NCBI GenBank assembly: GCA_963770155.1
Contig: CAVYOE010000001.1
Coordinates: 1,922,001 to 1,986,000 of the forward strand
DNA from: CAVYOE01 sp963770155
GTDB lineage: Bacteria; Actinomycetota; Thermoleophilia; Solirubrobacterales; 70-9
Length of the DNA stretch: 64,000 bases
Direction: 5' to 3'
The notes under the pieces are model-generated. The model was not told the DNA's origin. It searched no databases and saw only the letters and a program-made list of their open reading frames with translations. Shown in pieces: positions 39,869 through 48,623 of the stretch (position 1 is its first letter; each line of letters begins with the position of its first letter). The position numbers and the translations under genes are program-made.

Positions 39869-42508
39869 TTGCCGCGACCCGCGCAGCGAAGCGAGCGCCC
39901 GGATCAGAAAGCCTCTCAGTTGGCTAAAACCACCGAAGCAGCCGCAAAAGCGGCGAAAGCCCCTAGTAGCGCGGACATAGATCGCGCCAGCGAGTTCGTG
40001 CGTGAACCGATCCTGCTCGATGGCGAGGGACCCGAGGCCCTGGCGCCAGGGACCGCTCGCCGGCAGGCGCTCGACCGCGCCCTCGAAGAGCTCGACGCCG
40101 GCGCCGAGGCACCCTCGCAGGAGTGGCGCGGTGACTTCTCTCTGGTCCTCGGCCTCGAGCGGCTGCTCTCCGAGGACAAGCCGCGCCTTCTCGACGACGC
40201 CGAGCTCTCCGAGCACCAGGTCGACGCCCTCTCGGGCACGCTGGCCGCGCTGATCTCGGAGCTGGAGGAGGGCGCGGCAAATGGCGGAGCCGGCAACGGC
40301 GCTTCGGCCCGCGTGCCACAGAACGGAAAAGAGGACACCAACGGTGAGGCCGGTACGACTGCCTCAGCGCTCGTTGCCGATTCCATCGATAACGGTGAGG
40401 ATGAGCTGAGCGACGAGCTGGCTCCCGACGAGGAGCCCAAGGATTGGGACGAGGCCGAGGAGGACGCGGACGTCGTCGACGAGGCTCCCGAGGACCCCGG
40501 GGCAAGCCGCCGCTTCTGGTTCGAGCACGCCACCGGGGCCGGCAAGACGGTCGCCGCCGTCGGCTTCGTCGAAGCCTCGCGTACCGGGGGCATCCTGATT
40601 CTCACCCACCGCCGCAACCTCGTCGACCAGTTCATAGGCGAGATCTCCGACCGCGGCTACAAGGACCGCCTCTCACCGCCGCTCCTCGATGGCGCCGACC
40701 ACCCCCATGGACCGGTGACCGTTGAGACCTACCAGTGGTTCGTGCGGAACTCGGAGCGGGTCTCCGACGCCTACTCCATCGTCATCTGCGACGAGGCCCA
40801 TACCGCGCTCGGAGAGAAGACAAGCGCCTGCATCCGCGGCTGGCAGGGACCCGTCTACATCGGGATGACTGCGACCGGGGCGTTGATCGCGCGCCATGTC
40901 GCCGACCTCTTCCCGACCCAGACCTCGCGCTTCGACCTGGCCCAGGCAGCCCGCCGGGGTGTGATCGTGCCATTGCGCTGCATCCGGATCCCGCCGGGCC
41001 CGGGTGTGCGGACGATCGCCAATGTCCCCCTGCGAAAGGGCGAGGTCGATCAGGACTTCGACCAGGAAGAGCTGGCCGCCCTGCTCGATCAGGGTCCGTT
41101 CAACACGGCGATCGCGGATCTCTACAAGTCACGCTTCCGCAAGGTCCCCGGCGTTCTCTACACCGCGGGAGTCCAGCACGCGACTAACGTCGCCAAGGCC
41201 TTCCAGGACGTCGGCATCAATGCCCGAGCCGTCTCCGGCGAGACGCCCAAGCGCGAACTGGCCGAGATCCTCGCCGGCTTCGAGCGCGGCGAGGTCGACG
41301 TCCTCTGCAACGCGATGCTCCTCGCCGAAGGCTGGAACTCGCCTCGGGCGACGATCTGCATGCACCTTGCACCGACCGCATCCCGCCGGGTCTACCAGCA
41401 GCGAGTCGGTCGAGTCACGCGCCGCAACGACGGCAAGGAGGCCGGTCTGATCATCGACTTCGTGCACCCGGCGACCACTCACGACGAGGCCGTGGTCTCC
41501 CTCCACAGCCTCCTCAACCGCGACGTCTACCGCGGCGGCGCGATCGTGGTCGGCCCGGTCCGCCGCGGCCGGGGGCGCCGGGTCAGGGTGGAGAAACGGA
41601 TCGTCCCGGTCTCTGACGACTCCGACAAGCGCCTCGAGATCCTGGAGCGCGAGCTGTGGCGGATCGCGGTCGAGAACCTGAACCCCGAGGAGCAGCACGT
41701 ATGGGCGGCGCTTGCCGGCGCCCGGGTGAACCAGGCCGGGTGGCGGCGCGCGAAGGCGATGCTCCAGCACGACTCGACCAAGGAACTGCGAAAGCGGTTT
41801 CTGCTCACCTGCTTGCAGCGCAACCGCACCCAGCAGATCCGGATCAAGGCACTGCAGGAGATCGCCGGGATCAAGGACGGAGATGCGTTCGACGACGCGA
41901 TCGAGGTCGTCGGGACCTGGTCGCGAGAAGACAAGCGCGCCGGTACGAAGGTGTTGTTGGAGGCGCTGGCCGAGCAGCGGATCGGCCGCCGCGACCAGGC
42001 TCAGGCCTGGGTCTGGCGGCTCGCCGAGTACACCCGCGATCTGCACGAGCAGTACGCGGTGCAGCGCTGGCCGGAGACGAAGCGCTTGCTGGGACTGCTG
42101 GTCAACTCGTCCGGCCGCGCGCACGGGCGCAATGCCCGCCGGATCGTGCACGCCGCCCGCAACCAGGACCGCCGCCTGTCGGTGGCGCTGCTGGCGGCAT
42201 CCGTCTCGCACACCCCTGAGGGAGAGGAGGTCCTGCGTGGCGCCCGGATGCGCGCGGCGCGCAAGCCCTCGGCGGTCGCCCGCGAACTGCTGCGGAACTT
42301 CCCCAAGGGAGGCAAGAAGCGCCGGCGCCGCAAGAAGGGCAAGCGCGCTTCTGGCACCGGGGAGAAGGCGAACGGCAGGGCGAAGACCAGCGCAAAGACT
42401 TCACGTGACGGCAAGGTGGACGTCGCCGGCGCCGAGGGCAACGGGAGCACCGGCGCCGACGGCGACGAGAAGGTGGCCGGCGGCGTCGATTCCGGCGGCG
42501 ACTCCTGA
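39869..42508 (+). CDS. SF2 DEAD/DEAH helicase with acidic insertion and basic tail
   Basis: An 879-residue helicase related to type III restriction/UvrB-like SF2 enzymes. Motifs are Walker A ATGAGKT (221-227), DEAH (308-311), MTAT (333-336), and YQQRVGRVTRR (motif VI). Upstream, a Q-motif-like SEHQVDAL (114-121) is split from Walker A by roughly 85 residues of acidic, Asn/Gly-rich low complexity. The C-terminal half is helical and charged and ends in a Lys/Arg-rich, then Gly/Asp-rich tail. No nuclease domain is seen. Start TTG 39869 or TTG 39920. The tail overlaps birA by 108 bases on the opposite strand. The cellular role is unknown. Confidence 0.85.
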   Translation: MPRPAQRSERPDQKASQLAKTTEAAAKAAKAPSSADIDRASEFVREPILLDGEGPEALAPGTARRQALDRALEELDAGAEAPSQEWRGDFSLVLGLERLLSEDKPRLLDDAELSEHQVDALSGTLAALISELEEGAANGGAGNGASARVPQNGKEDTNGEAGTTASALVADSIDNGEDELSDELAPDEEPKDWDEAEEDADVVDEAPEDPGASRRFWFEHATGAGKTVAAVGFVEASRTGGILILTHRRNLVDQFIGEISDRGYKDRLSPPLLDGADHPHGPVTVETYQWFVRNSERVSDAYSIVICDEAHTALGEKTSACIRGWQGPVYIGMTATGALIARHVADLFPTQTSRFDLAQAARRGVIVPLRCIRIPPGPGVRTIANVPLRKGEVDQDFDQEELAALLDQGPFNTAIADLYKSRFRKVPGVLYTAGVQHATNVAKAFQDVGINARAVSGETPKRELAEILAGFERGEVDVLCNAMLLAEGWNSPRATICMHLAPTASRRVYQQRVGRVTRRNDGKEAGLIIDFVHPATTHDEAVVSLHSLLNRDVYRGGAIVVGPVRRGRGRRVRVEKRIVPVSDDSDKRLEILERELWRIAVENLNPEEQHVWAALAGARVNQAGWRRAKAMLQHDSTKELRKRFLLTCLQRNRTQQIRIKALQEIAGIKDGDAFDDAIEVVGTWSREDKRAGTKVLLEALAEQRIGRRDQAQAWVWRLAEYTRDLHEQYAVQRWPETKRLLGLLVNSSGRAHGRNARRIVHAARNQDRRLSVALLAASVSHTPEGEEVLRGARMRAARKPSAVARELLRNFPKGGKKRRRRKKGKRASGTGEKANGRAKTSAKTSRDGKVDVAGAEGNGSTGADGDEKVAGGVDSGGDS

Positions 42509-43105
42509 GCCCCCGTCCCAGCTGACCTCGCGGCCTTCGAGCGCGTCGCGCTCGCGAAAGCCGGCCTGCACCCGCTCCTCGTCTGCATCTACCCACACCG
42601 AGAGCCGCTCGTTCAGCGCGGCGAGAGCCCGATCGACCGCGACATTGCTGCCGATTGAAGTTGCCCCACCCCGGAGCTCATCCGGGAAAGCGTCGTCCGG
42701 GACCGAGACGTTGAGCCCGACCCCGATCACCGCCCAGCCCCCATCGGGGCCTTCCGGCCGGCCCTCGATCAGGACGCCGGCGAGCTTTCGGCCCTCCACC
42801 CAGACGTCGTTTGGCCACTTCAGCTCACAGCGGATCGGTGCGAGCGACTCGGCCGCCTCGGCGACCCCGAGGGGAACCGCAAGCGGCAGCAGCGGCCGAT
42901 TGCCCAGGGGGCGCAGCACGGCCGAGTAGAGCAGCGCCCCCCCGGGCGGGGCGAACCAGGTCCGGCCCTGTCGCCCCCGGCCGGCGCTCTGCTCGTCGGC
43001 GGTGACCACCGTCCCCGCCGGTGCGCCGGCCTCCGCCAGCTCGCGTGCTCGTGCGTTGGTCGAGTCGGTTTCGCGGTAGTGACGATGCGGAGAGCCGAAC
43101 CTCAT
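42401..43105 (-). CDS. birA: Biotin-[acetyl-CoA-carboxylase] ligase
   Basis: This enzyme activates biotin and attaches it to carboxyl-carrier proteins. The 234 residues hold the catalytic core without the N-terminal repressor domain. The biotin/ATP loop GRGRQGRTW is at 42-50, followed by LKWPNDVWVEGRKLAGVLIEG and GVGLNVSVP. The C-terminal small domain is present but lies over the 3' end of the helicase. The ATG overlaps the stop of the SAM-hydrolase gene (ATGA). Confidence 0.94.
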   Translation of the reverse strand: MRFGSPHRHYRETDSTNARARELAEAGAPAGTVVTADEQSAGRGRQGRTWFAPPGGALLYSAVLRPLGNRPLLPLAVPLGVAEAAESLAPIRCELKWPNDVWVEGRKLAGVLIEGRPEGPDGGWAVIGVGLNVSVPDDAFPDELRGGATSIGSNVAVDRALAALNERLSVWVDADEERVQAGFRERDALEGREVSWDGGSGVAAGIDAAGHLLVAVGAGAPVALGAGDVHLAVT

Positions 43106-43914
43106 TCCGGCCGGAGCACAACTTCGTCGTCGGGCTTCAGCCCCAGGACCCGCTCGGCGCTGCCCCGATTGACCGCGAGCGCCAGAATCCGCGCGGAGTC
43201 CTCGTAGAGGAGCACCTGGCCCTCGTTCACCTCCTCGAAGCTGCGGGCGAAGATCGCGTCGACCGGGCCCGACTCGGTCTCCACCCGTAACGGCTTCCCG
43301 AGCCGCAGCGGGCCTCCGGCGACCTGGTCGTGGGAGACATCGAGGGCGACGTTGCCGAAGCGGTCGCTGCCGAGGGCGTGGGCGACGATCCGGTCCGACT
43401 CGATCTCCGGCTCGGGCAGCTCGAGATCCGTGAGGCTGCCGGGGTCGATCGTCTCTCCGAGTGCCGTGACCGGGTCATCGAGCGCCAGCCGCGCCGCGAC
43501 CGGGGCGAACAGGTCGCGCCCGTGGAAGGTTGCCGAAGCCGGCTCCAGCCGCGCCGGGGAGAGGCCGATGTCGACCGCCTCGACCGCGCCGTCGAACGCA
43601 TTGACCGCCAGGGAGAGGAGGCCGTTGTCCGGGCCGACCAGGATCCGGTTCTCGTGGGCGGTGCGGACGGCGACCGGGCGGCGCTCTCCACCCACTCCCG
43701 GGTCGACGACGGCAAGGTGCACGCCCGGCGGGCAGAAAGGCAGGGCGCGCACCAGCGCCATTGCCCCGGTGCGGATGTTCTGGCGCTCGATCCCGTGGGT
43801 GATGTCGATCACCGGCGCGTCGGGCGCGACCCGCGCGATCACGCCGCGGCAGACGCCCGCGAACTCGTCCTCGTAGCCGTAGTCGCTGAGAAAGGTGATC
43901 GGCCGTGGCGCCAT
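43102..43914 (-). CDS. SAM hydrolase/hydroxide adenosyltransferase (DUF62)
   Basis: A 270-residue member of the SAM-dependent fluorinase/chlorinase superfamily; most bacterial forms hydrolyse SAM to adenosine and methionine. Diagnostic segments are FLSDYGYEDEFAG (8-20), VDPGVGG, VGPDNGLLS and FHGRDLFAPVAA. The C-terminal beta-barrel carries the adenine-site residues. The halogenase-specific loop is not seen, so hydrolase is the safe call. It is coupled to birA. Confidence 0.9.
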   Translation of the reverse strand: MAPRPITFLSDYGYEDEFAGVCRGVIARVAPDAPVIDITHGIERQNIRTGAMALVRALPFCPPGVHLAVVDPGVGGERRPVAVRTAHENRILVGPDNGLLSLAVNAFDGAVEAVDIGLSPARLEPASATFHGRDLFAPVAARLALDDPVTALGETIDPGSLTDLELPEPEIESDRIVAHALGSDRFGNVALDVSHDQVAGGPLRLGKPLRVETESGPVDAIFARSFEEVNEGQVLLYEDSARILALAVNRGSAERVLGLKPDDEVVLRPE

Positions 43915-43953
43915 GGCTCGGCCGGATCAAATCACGCCGGCGCTCGCGCGCGC

Positions 43954-45456
43954 CTAGCGCGGATCGGCGAGCAGCGCCTCGACCAGGCCGTCGATGTCGT
44001 GGCGGTCGGCCTCGATGTCGACTCGCAGGCCGGCTTTGACCGCCGCCTCGCTGGTCACCGGGCCGATCGACACCACGCGGGCGTCATGTGGAAAGCCGTT
44101 GCCGACGGCAGCGACGAGGTTGGTGACGGTGGACGACGAGGTGAAGGTGACGTAGTCGGCATCGCGGGCGGCGTCGAGGGCCGCGGCGTCCGGGTCTTCG
44201 GCCACGGTCTCATAGAGAGCGACGACATCGACTTCGGCCCCGCGGGCGCGGAGTCCTTCGGGGAGGGTGTCGCGCGCCTCCGCCGCGCGGGCGACCAGGA
44301 CCGGCCGGCCCTCGACCTCGACCCCCTCGAGCGCTTCCAGCAGCGACTCGGCGACGAAGCGCTCGGGGATGATGTCGGGGCGGATCCCGATCCGCTCGAG
44401 CGCAGCAGCGGTGCCCGGCCCGATCGCCGCCACGGTCGCGTTGGCGAGAGCGCGGGCATCCCGCCCGGCCTCTCTCATTGCTTGCCAAAGGAGCTCCACC
44501 CCGTTGGCGCTGGTCAGGCAGATCAAGGCATATGTGTGCACCTGCTCGACCGCGCGGCGAACCTCGTCGGTGTCGAGACGGGCCTCGATCCGGATCGCCG
44601 GCAGCTCGATCACGCCGGCGCCGAGCTCGGTCAACCGGCGGGCGAGGCCGCTCGTCTGCGCCCGGGCCCTGGTGACGACGACCCGCTTCCCGAACAGGGG
44701 CCGGCGCTCGATCCAATCGAGCGAATCGCGCCGGCCGGCCGCGGGCCCGATCACGGTCACCGCCGGCGGCTTCACGCCGGCCTCTGCGGCGCTCTCGGCG
44801 ATCGCGGCCAGCGGGGCGGTCACCGTGCGCTGCTCGGGAAGGGTTCCGCGCTCGATCACCGCGGTCGGCTCGGCCGGGTCGCGGCCCTCGGCGACCAGCG
44901 CTTCGGCGATCTCGCCCAGCCGCTTGACGCCCATATAGAGGACAAGGGTGCCGGGGAAGCGGGCGAGGGCCTCCCAGTCGAGCGCGCTCGTCTCCTTGCC
45001 GGGGTCCTCGTGACCGGTCACGAATGCCACCGCTGACGCATCGCCCCGGTGCGTGACCGGAATACCCGCGTAGGCAGGTGCCGCGATCCCGGCGGTGATG
45101 CCGGGCACCACCTCGAACGCGACTCCGGCCTCGCGCAGCGCCTCGGCTTCTTCGCCGCCGCGGCCGAACAGGAACGGGTCGCCGCCCTTCAGGCGGACGA
45201 CGCTGTAGCCGGCCCGGGCAAGCTCGATCAGCTTCGACTCGATCTCGTCCTGGGGAACTGAGGCGTCGCCTGGCTCCTTCCCCACATAAAGGAGCTTTGC
45301 GTCATCACGGGCGCCATCCAGCGCGGTTCTCGGGATCAGGCGGTCGTGGAGGATCGCGTCGGCGCTCGCGATCAGCTCAAGCGCCCTGACGGTGAGAAGG
45401 CCGGGGTCACCGGGGCCGGCGCCGACGAGGTAAACGACTCCGGGCCGGGCGCTCAT
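43954..45456 (-). CDS. cobA/hemD: Fused uroporphyrinogen-III C-methyltransferase and uroporphyrinogen-III synthase
   Basis: A 500-residue bifunctional protein. Residues 1-250 are the SUMT/CobA domain (YLVGAGPGDPGLLTVRAL, VVRLKGGDPFLFGRGGEEAEAL, VVPGITAGIAAPAYAGIPVTHR, LVLYMGVKRL), which makes precorrin-2. Residues about 255-500 are HemD (LTSANGVELLW, VAAIGPGTAAAL, VTFTSSSTVTNLV), which closes the macrocycle. The branch to sirohaem/cobalamin and the haem route thus share one polypeptide, as in several Gram-positive groups. The ATG overlaps hemC's stop. Confidence 0.95.
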   Translation of the reverse strand: MSARPGVVYLVGAGPGDPGLLTVRALELIASADAILHDRLIPRTALDGARDDAKLLYVGKEPGDASVPQDEIESKLIELARAGYSVVRLKGGDPFLFGRGGEEAEALREAGVAFEVVPGITAGIAAPAYAGIPVTHRGDASAVAFVTGHEDPGKETSALDWEALARFPGTLVLYMGVKRLGEIAEALVAEGRDPAEPTAVIERGTLPEQRTVTAPLAAIAESAAEAGVKPPAVTVIGPAAGRRDSLDWIERRPLFGKRVVVTRARAQTSGLARRLTELGAGVIELPAIRIEARLDTDEVRRAVEQVHTYALICLTSANGVELLWQAMREAGRDARALANATVAAIGPGTAAALERIGIRPDIIPERFVAESLLEALEGVEVEGRPVLVARAAEARDTLPEGLRARGAEVDVVALYETVAEDPDAAALDAARDADYVTFTSSSTVTNLVAAVGNGFPHDARVVSIGPVTSEAAVKAGLRVDIEADRHDIDGLVEALLADPR

Positions 45457-46346
45457 GCCGCCGCCCTCGCTCGCTCCAGGAGCTCGGTAGCGCCGGCCGC
45501 CGCCATCCGCTCGCCGAGCTCGCGGCCCAGCTTTTCGAAATCGTCGGCCGCACCCGTTTGGGTGTCGCGGACCCATTCGCTGCCGTCCGGCAGCCCGGCA
45601 AAGCCGGAGATGCTGATCTCGCCGTGCTCGAGCGCTGCCCTGACCCCGACCGGGGTCTCGCAGCTCGCATCGAGGACGGAGACGGCGGTTCGCTCCGCCG
45701 CGAGCTCGGCCTCGGCTGCCGGGTCGAGAAGGCCATCCAGCTGGTCCGAGATCCCGGGCTCGTCTCCGGCCCGGACTGCCAGCGCGAGCGAGCCCTGGCC
45801 AGGTGCCGGGGTCATCTCAGCCTCCTCGAAGCGGAAGCCGATCGCGTCCTCGCGCCCCAGCCGGATCAAGCCGGCCGCAGCGAGCACGATCCCGTCGAGC
45901 CCTCCCTCCTCGAGCTTCTGCAGCCGGGTGTCGACGTTGCCGCGGAGCTCGGTCAGTTCGAGGTCGGGCCGCAGGGCCAGCAGCTGGGCGCGGCGGCGGA
46001 GGCTGGCGGTGCCGATCCGGGCTCCCTGCGGCACCTCATCGAGCGAGCCCGCCTTCCCGCAGTAGGCGTCGAGTGGATCCTCGCGCGCGGGCACTGCTGC
46101 CAGCTCGACCCCCTCCGTCAGCTCGGCAGGGATGTCCTTGGCCGAGTGGACGCCGACGTCGATCTCGCCGGCAAGCAGGGCCTCGTCGACGCCGCGGACG
46201 AAGCGCGACTTGTCCCCGACCGCGCCGTCGTCGGTCTTCACCGGCACGACCTCGACCTCGGAGCCGCTCTCGCGGAGCCGTTGCGCCACGGATTCGGCCT
46301 GGGTCAGCGCCAGCTTGCTGCCGCGGGTGCCGAGGCGGAGCGACAT
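45453..46346 (-). CDS. hemC: Hydroxymethylbilane synthase (porphobilinogen deaminase)
   Basis: HemC joins four porphobilinogens. The 297-residue protein has LRLGTRGSKLALTQAESV, the catalytic HSAKDIP (68-74; Asp71), IGTASLRRRAQ with the substrate-binding arginines, LRGNVDTRLQKL, and the dipyrromethane Cys229 in LDASCETPVGV. The ATG at 46346 is chosen by homology, seven bases after hemA. It sits between hemA and the fused cobA/hemD. Confidence 0.96.
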   Translation of the reverse strand: MSLRLGTRGSKLALTQAESVAQRLRESGSEVEVVPVKTDDGAVGDKSRFVRGVDEALLAGEIDVGVHSAKDIPAELTEGVELAAVPAREDPLDAYCGKAGSLDEVPQGARIGTASLRRRAQLLALRPDLELTELRGNVDTRLQKLEEGGLDGIVLAAAGLIRLGREDAIGFRFEEAEMTPAPGQGSLALAVRAGDEPGISDQLDGLLDPAAEAELAAERTAVSVLDASCETPVGVRAALEHGEISISGFAGLPDGSEWVRDTQTGAADDFEKLGRELGERMAAAGATELLERARAAA

Positions 46347-46353
46347 CCCGGCC

Positions 46354-47709
46354 TCACCGCTTGTCCCGGTCGCGGCGACGGGCGTCGCGCGCGTCCGCAA
46401 GCGAGGTGACTTCGGCCGACTCGCCGTCGAGCGGCTCGGTGCCGGCATCGAGCCCGAAGAGCTCGCGCAGCGCGCTGACATAGAGATAGGCGTCGTCTCG
46501 GTCGGCGGCTTCTTTGACCCGCAAGGTCGGCTCGTGCAAGAGGCGGCTGGCGATCGCGCGCGCCATTGCAGCGAGGCGGTCGCGGTCAGCATCGCTCAGG
46601 TTTTCCCAGCGCGGATCGTTCTCGGCGAGAACCTGTTCGACGATCGAGTCGGCGCGCTCGCGCAGCGCGGCAACGGTCGGCACCACCTCCTGTGCCGCGA
46701 GCCAGCGCTCGAACCGGGCCAGCTCGGCGGCGATGATGCGGCGAGCGCTGCGCGCCTCGGCCTCGCGGCCCGATGCATTGCGCTCGACCATCCCCTGCAC
46801 GTCGTCGACGTCGTGGAGGCTGACGCCGCCGACCTCCCGGCAGCCGGGATCGATGTCGCGCGGTACCGCGAGATCGATCATCAGCAGCGGCCTCCCCTGG
46901 CGCGCCTCCATCACGACCTCGAGCTCTGCCCTCTCGATCAGGTGGTGTGGTGAATTGGTCGAGGCGACGACGATGTCCGCCTCCTCCAGCTGGCTGGGAA
47001 GCTCCTCGATCCGCACGGCGTGCCCGCCAAAGCGCTCGGCGAGGCCGATCGCGCGGTTGTAGCGGCGGTTCGCGATGAAAACCGTCTGTACCCCGCGCGC
47101 TGTCAGCGCCCGCGCGGTCAGCTCTGCCGTCTCGCCCGCTCCGACCAGCAGGACGCGTCGCTCGCTCAGATCGCCGAGGCTGCGCTGCGCCAGCTCGACC
47201 GCGACCGAGGAGATCGAGACGCCCTTCTCGCTGATCGCGGTCTCGTTCCGAGCCCGCTTGCCGGCGGCCAGTGCGCCGCGGAAGACACGGTTCAGGACCG
47301 GTCCGGTGCCGGCCTCGACCAGAGCGAGCTCGTAGGCGCGCTTCACCTGGCCCTGGATCTCGGCTTCGCCGAGGATCATCGAGTCGAGCCCGGCGGTGAC
47401 CTCATAGAGGTGGCGGGCGGCGTCGGATCCGTGCAGTGAGTAGAGCGGGCCGAGCAGCTCGGTGAGCCGGATCTCGGCCTCGCGCGCGAGCAGGCCGAGC
47501 GCCTGCGTTTCCGCCTCGACCGGATCCTCGGCGACGAGGTAGAGCTCGGTCCTGTTGCAGGTGGAGAGCGTCGCCGCCTCGGAGATCGAATCGAAGTCGA
47601 CCAGCCCGCGGATCACACCCGCCGAGCGACCCTCGGTCAGGGCCAGCTGCTCGCGCAGCTCCAGCGGGGCGGTCTTGTGGGAGATGCCGAGCGCGAGCAA
47701 ACCGCTCAT
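46354..47709 (-). CDS. hemA: Glutamyl-tRNA reductase
   Basis: HemA reduces glutamyl-tRNA to glutamate-1-semialdehyde, the first step of the C5 haem pathway. The 451-residue protein has LGISHKTAPLELREQLAL, the catalytic Cys51 in TLSTCNRTELYLV, the NADPH motif VLLVGAGETAEL, and a C-terminal dimerisation helix region. The ATG overlaps the ccmD-like stop (ATGA). This gene-control point is translated together with the ccm genes. Confidence 0.96.
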   Translation of the reverse strand: MSGLLALGISHKTAPLELREQLALTEGRSAGVIRGLVDFDSISEAATLSTCNRTELYLVAEDPVEAETQALGLLAREAEIRLTELLGPLYSLHGSDAARHLYEVTAGLDSMILGEAEIQGQVKRAYELALVEAGTGPVLNRVFRGALAAGKRARNETAISEKGVSISSVAVELAQRSLGDLSERRVLLVGAGETAELTARALTARGVQTVFIANRRYNRAIGLAERFGGHAVRIEELPSQLEEADIVVASTNSPHHLIERAELEVVMEARQGRPLLMIDLAVPRDIDPGCREVGGVSLHDVDDVQGMVERNASGREAEARSARRIIAAELARFERWLAAQEVVPTVAALRERADSIVEQVLAENDPRWENLSDADRDRLAAMARAIASRLLHEPTLRVKEAADRDDAYLYVSALRELFGLDAGTEPLDGESAEVTSLADARDARRRDRDKR

Positions 47710-47867
47710 TGCTTCTCCTCGGCTCGGTCGGCAAGCTCGCCCAGCTGCTGCTCGATCCGCTGGATCCGGGAGGCCATGATCGCGACGTAGACCAGGATCA
47801 GCCCCAGGAAGACCAGGTAGGCACCCGCGACGTACTTGCCGGCCTCATCAAGCGGAAGCGCAGGCAT
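47706..47867 (-). CDS. ccmD: CcmD-like small membrane protein
   Basis: A 53-residue protein in the space between ccmC and hemA. It starts at an ATG overlapping the ccmC stop (TGATG) and ends in ATGA with hemA. The sequence has one membrane helix (GAYLVFLGLILVYVAIMAS, about 15-33) followed by a charged helical tail (RIQRIEQQLGELADRAEEKQ). This is the size and topology of CcmD, which releases holo-CcmE from the CcmABC complex. Assignment rests on position, size and topology because CcmD is poorly conserved. Confidence 0.78.
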   Translation of the reverse strand: MPALPLDEAGKYVAGAYLVFLGLILVYVAIMASRIQRIEQQLGELADRAEEKQ

Positions 47868-48619
47868 CAGTCAGCACCTCCCGGCGCGGTCGCCGGCACG
47901 GTTGGCGCCACCCGGCTGGGGCTCGGCGCCGCGGTCTCACCCTCGATCGTGCGCCGCAGTCTCGAGAGCTGCGCGCGGGCGCCCTTCGCGGCGAGCTCGA
48001 ACCGGACCAGGGTCACCCAGAGCAACGCCATCCCGGCCATGCAGACGGCGAAGGCAAGCCACATCTTCGCCGGCAGGCCGCCCTCGGCGGTGGCAAAGGT
48101 CCGCGGGTGCAGCAGGCTCTCCGCCAGCCGCACCGCGATGAAGTTGAGCGGCACGAAGGCGCCGGCCATGATCGCGAACACCGACGAGTAGCGGGCCTGG
48201 CGATCGCGGTCCTCGATCGAGTAGCGCAGGGGGTAGTAGGTGGCGTAGAGCAGGAAGACGATCAGGAAGCTGACCAGGGTCGGCTCGTCCCAGACCCACC
48301 ACTTGCCCCACGAGGCACGGGCCCAGATCGAGCCGGTCGCCAAGACGGCGACCCCGAAGATCACTGACATGTGGATGGCCACATAGGAGCGCGCGTCGTA
48401 TTGCGCCTCGCCGGTCTGCAGGTGCCGGATGCCGAAGATGCCGGCGACGACGAAGCCGCCCAGCGCACAGATCGCAAGCGGGACGTGCAGGTAGAAGATC
48501 TTCTGGATGAAGCCCTGGTCGGCGTCGTTCGGCGCGTAGAAAAAGACCAGCGCATAGCCCGCGGCGAGGGTGGCCACGGTCGCGATCGCGAGGTTTTTCG
48601 TGCTCAGGTGCCTAGTCAT
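47867..48619 (-). CDS. ccmC: Haem handling/export protein CcmC
   Basis: A 250-residue six-helix membrane protein of cytochrome c maturation system I. It carries the tryptophan-rich haem-binding motif RASWGKWWVWDEPTL (101-115), flanked by candidate haem-ligand histidines (His45 in FYLHVPLA and one later in the LLHPRTF region). It has a short Pro/Ala-rich cytosolic tail. It lies four bases after ccmB and is coupled to ccmD. Confidence 0.93.
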   Translation of the reverse strand: MTRHLSTKNLAIATVATLAAGYALVFFYAPNDADQGFIQKIFYLHVPLAICALGGFVVAGIFGIRHLQTGEAQYDARSYVAIHMSVIFGVAVLATGSIWARASWGKWWVWDEPTLVSFLIVFLLYATYYPLRYSIEDRDRQARYSSVFAIMAGAFVPLNFIAVRLAESLLHPRTFATAEGGLPAKMWLAFAVCMAGMALLWVTLVRFELAAKGARAQLSRLRRTIEGETAAPSPSRVAPTVPATAPGGAD

Positions 48620-48623
48620 CGAG

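Noticed and set aside
39869..43105. Restriction-modification or other defence island around the SF2 helicase
   Set aside because: No methylase, nuclease or specificity gene is adjacent; the neighbours are TlpA-like, birA and SAM hydrolase genes.
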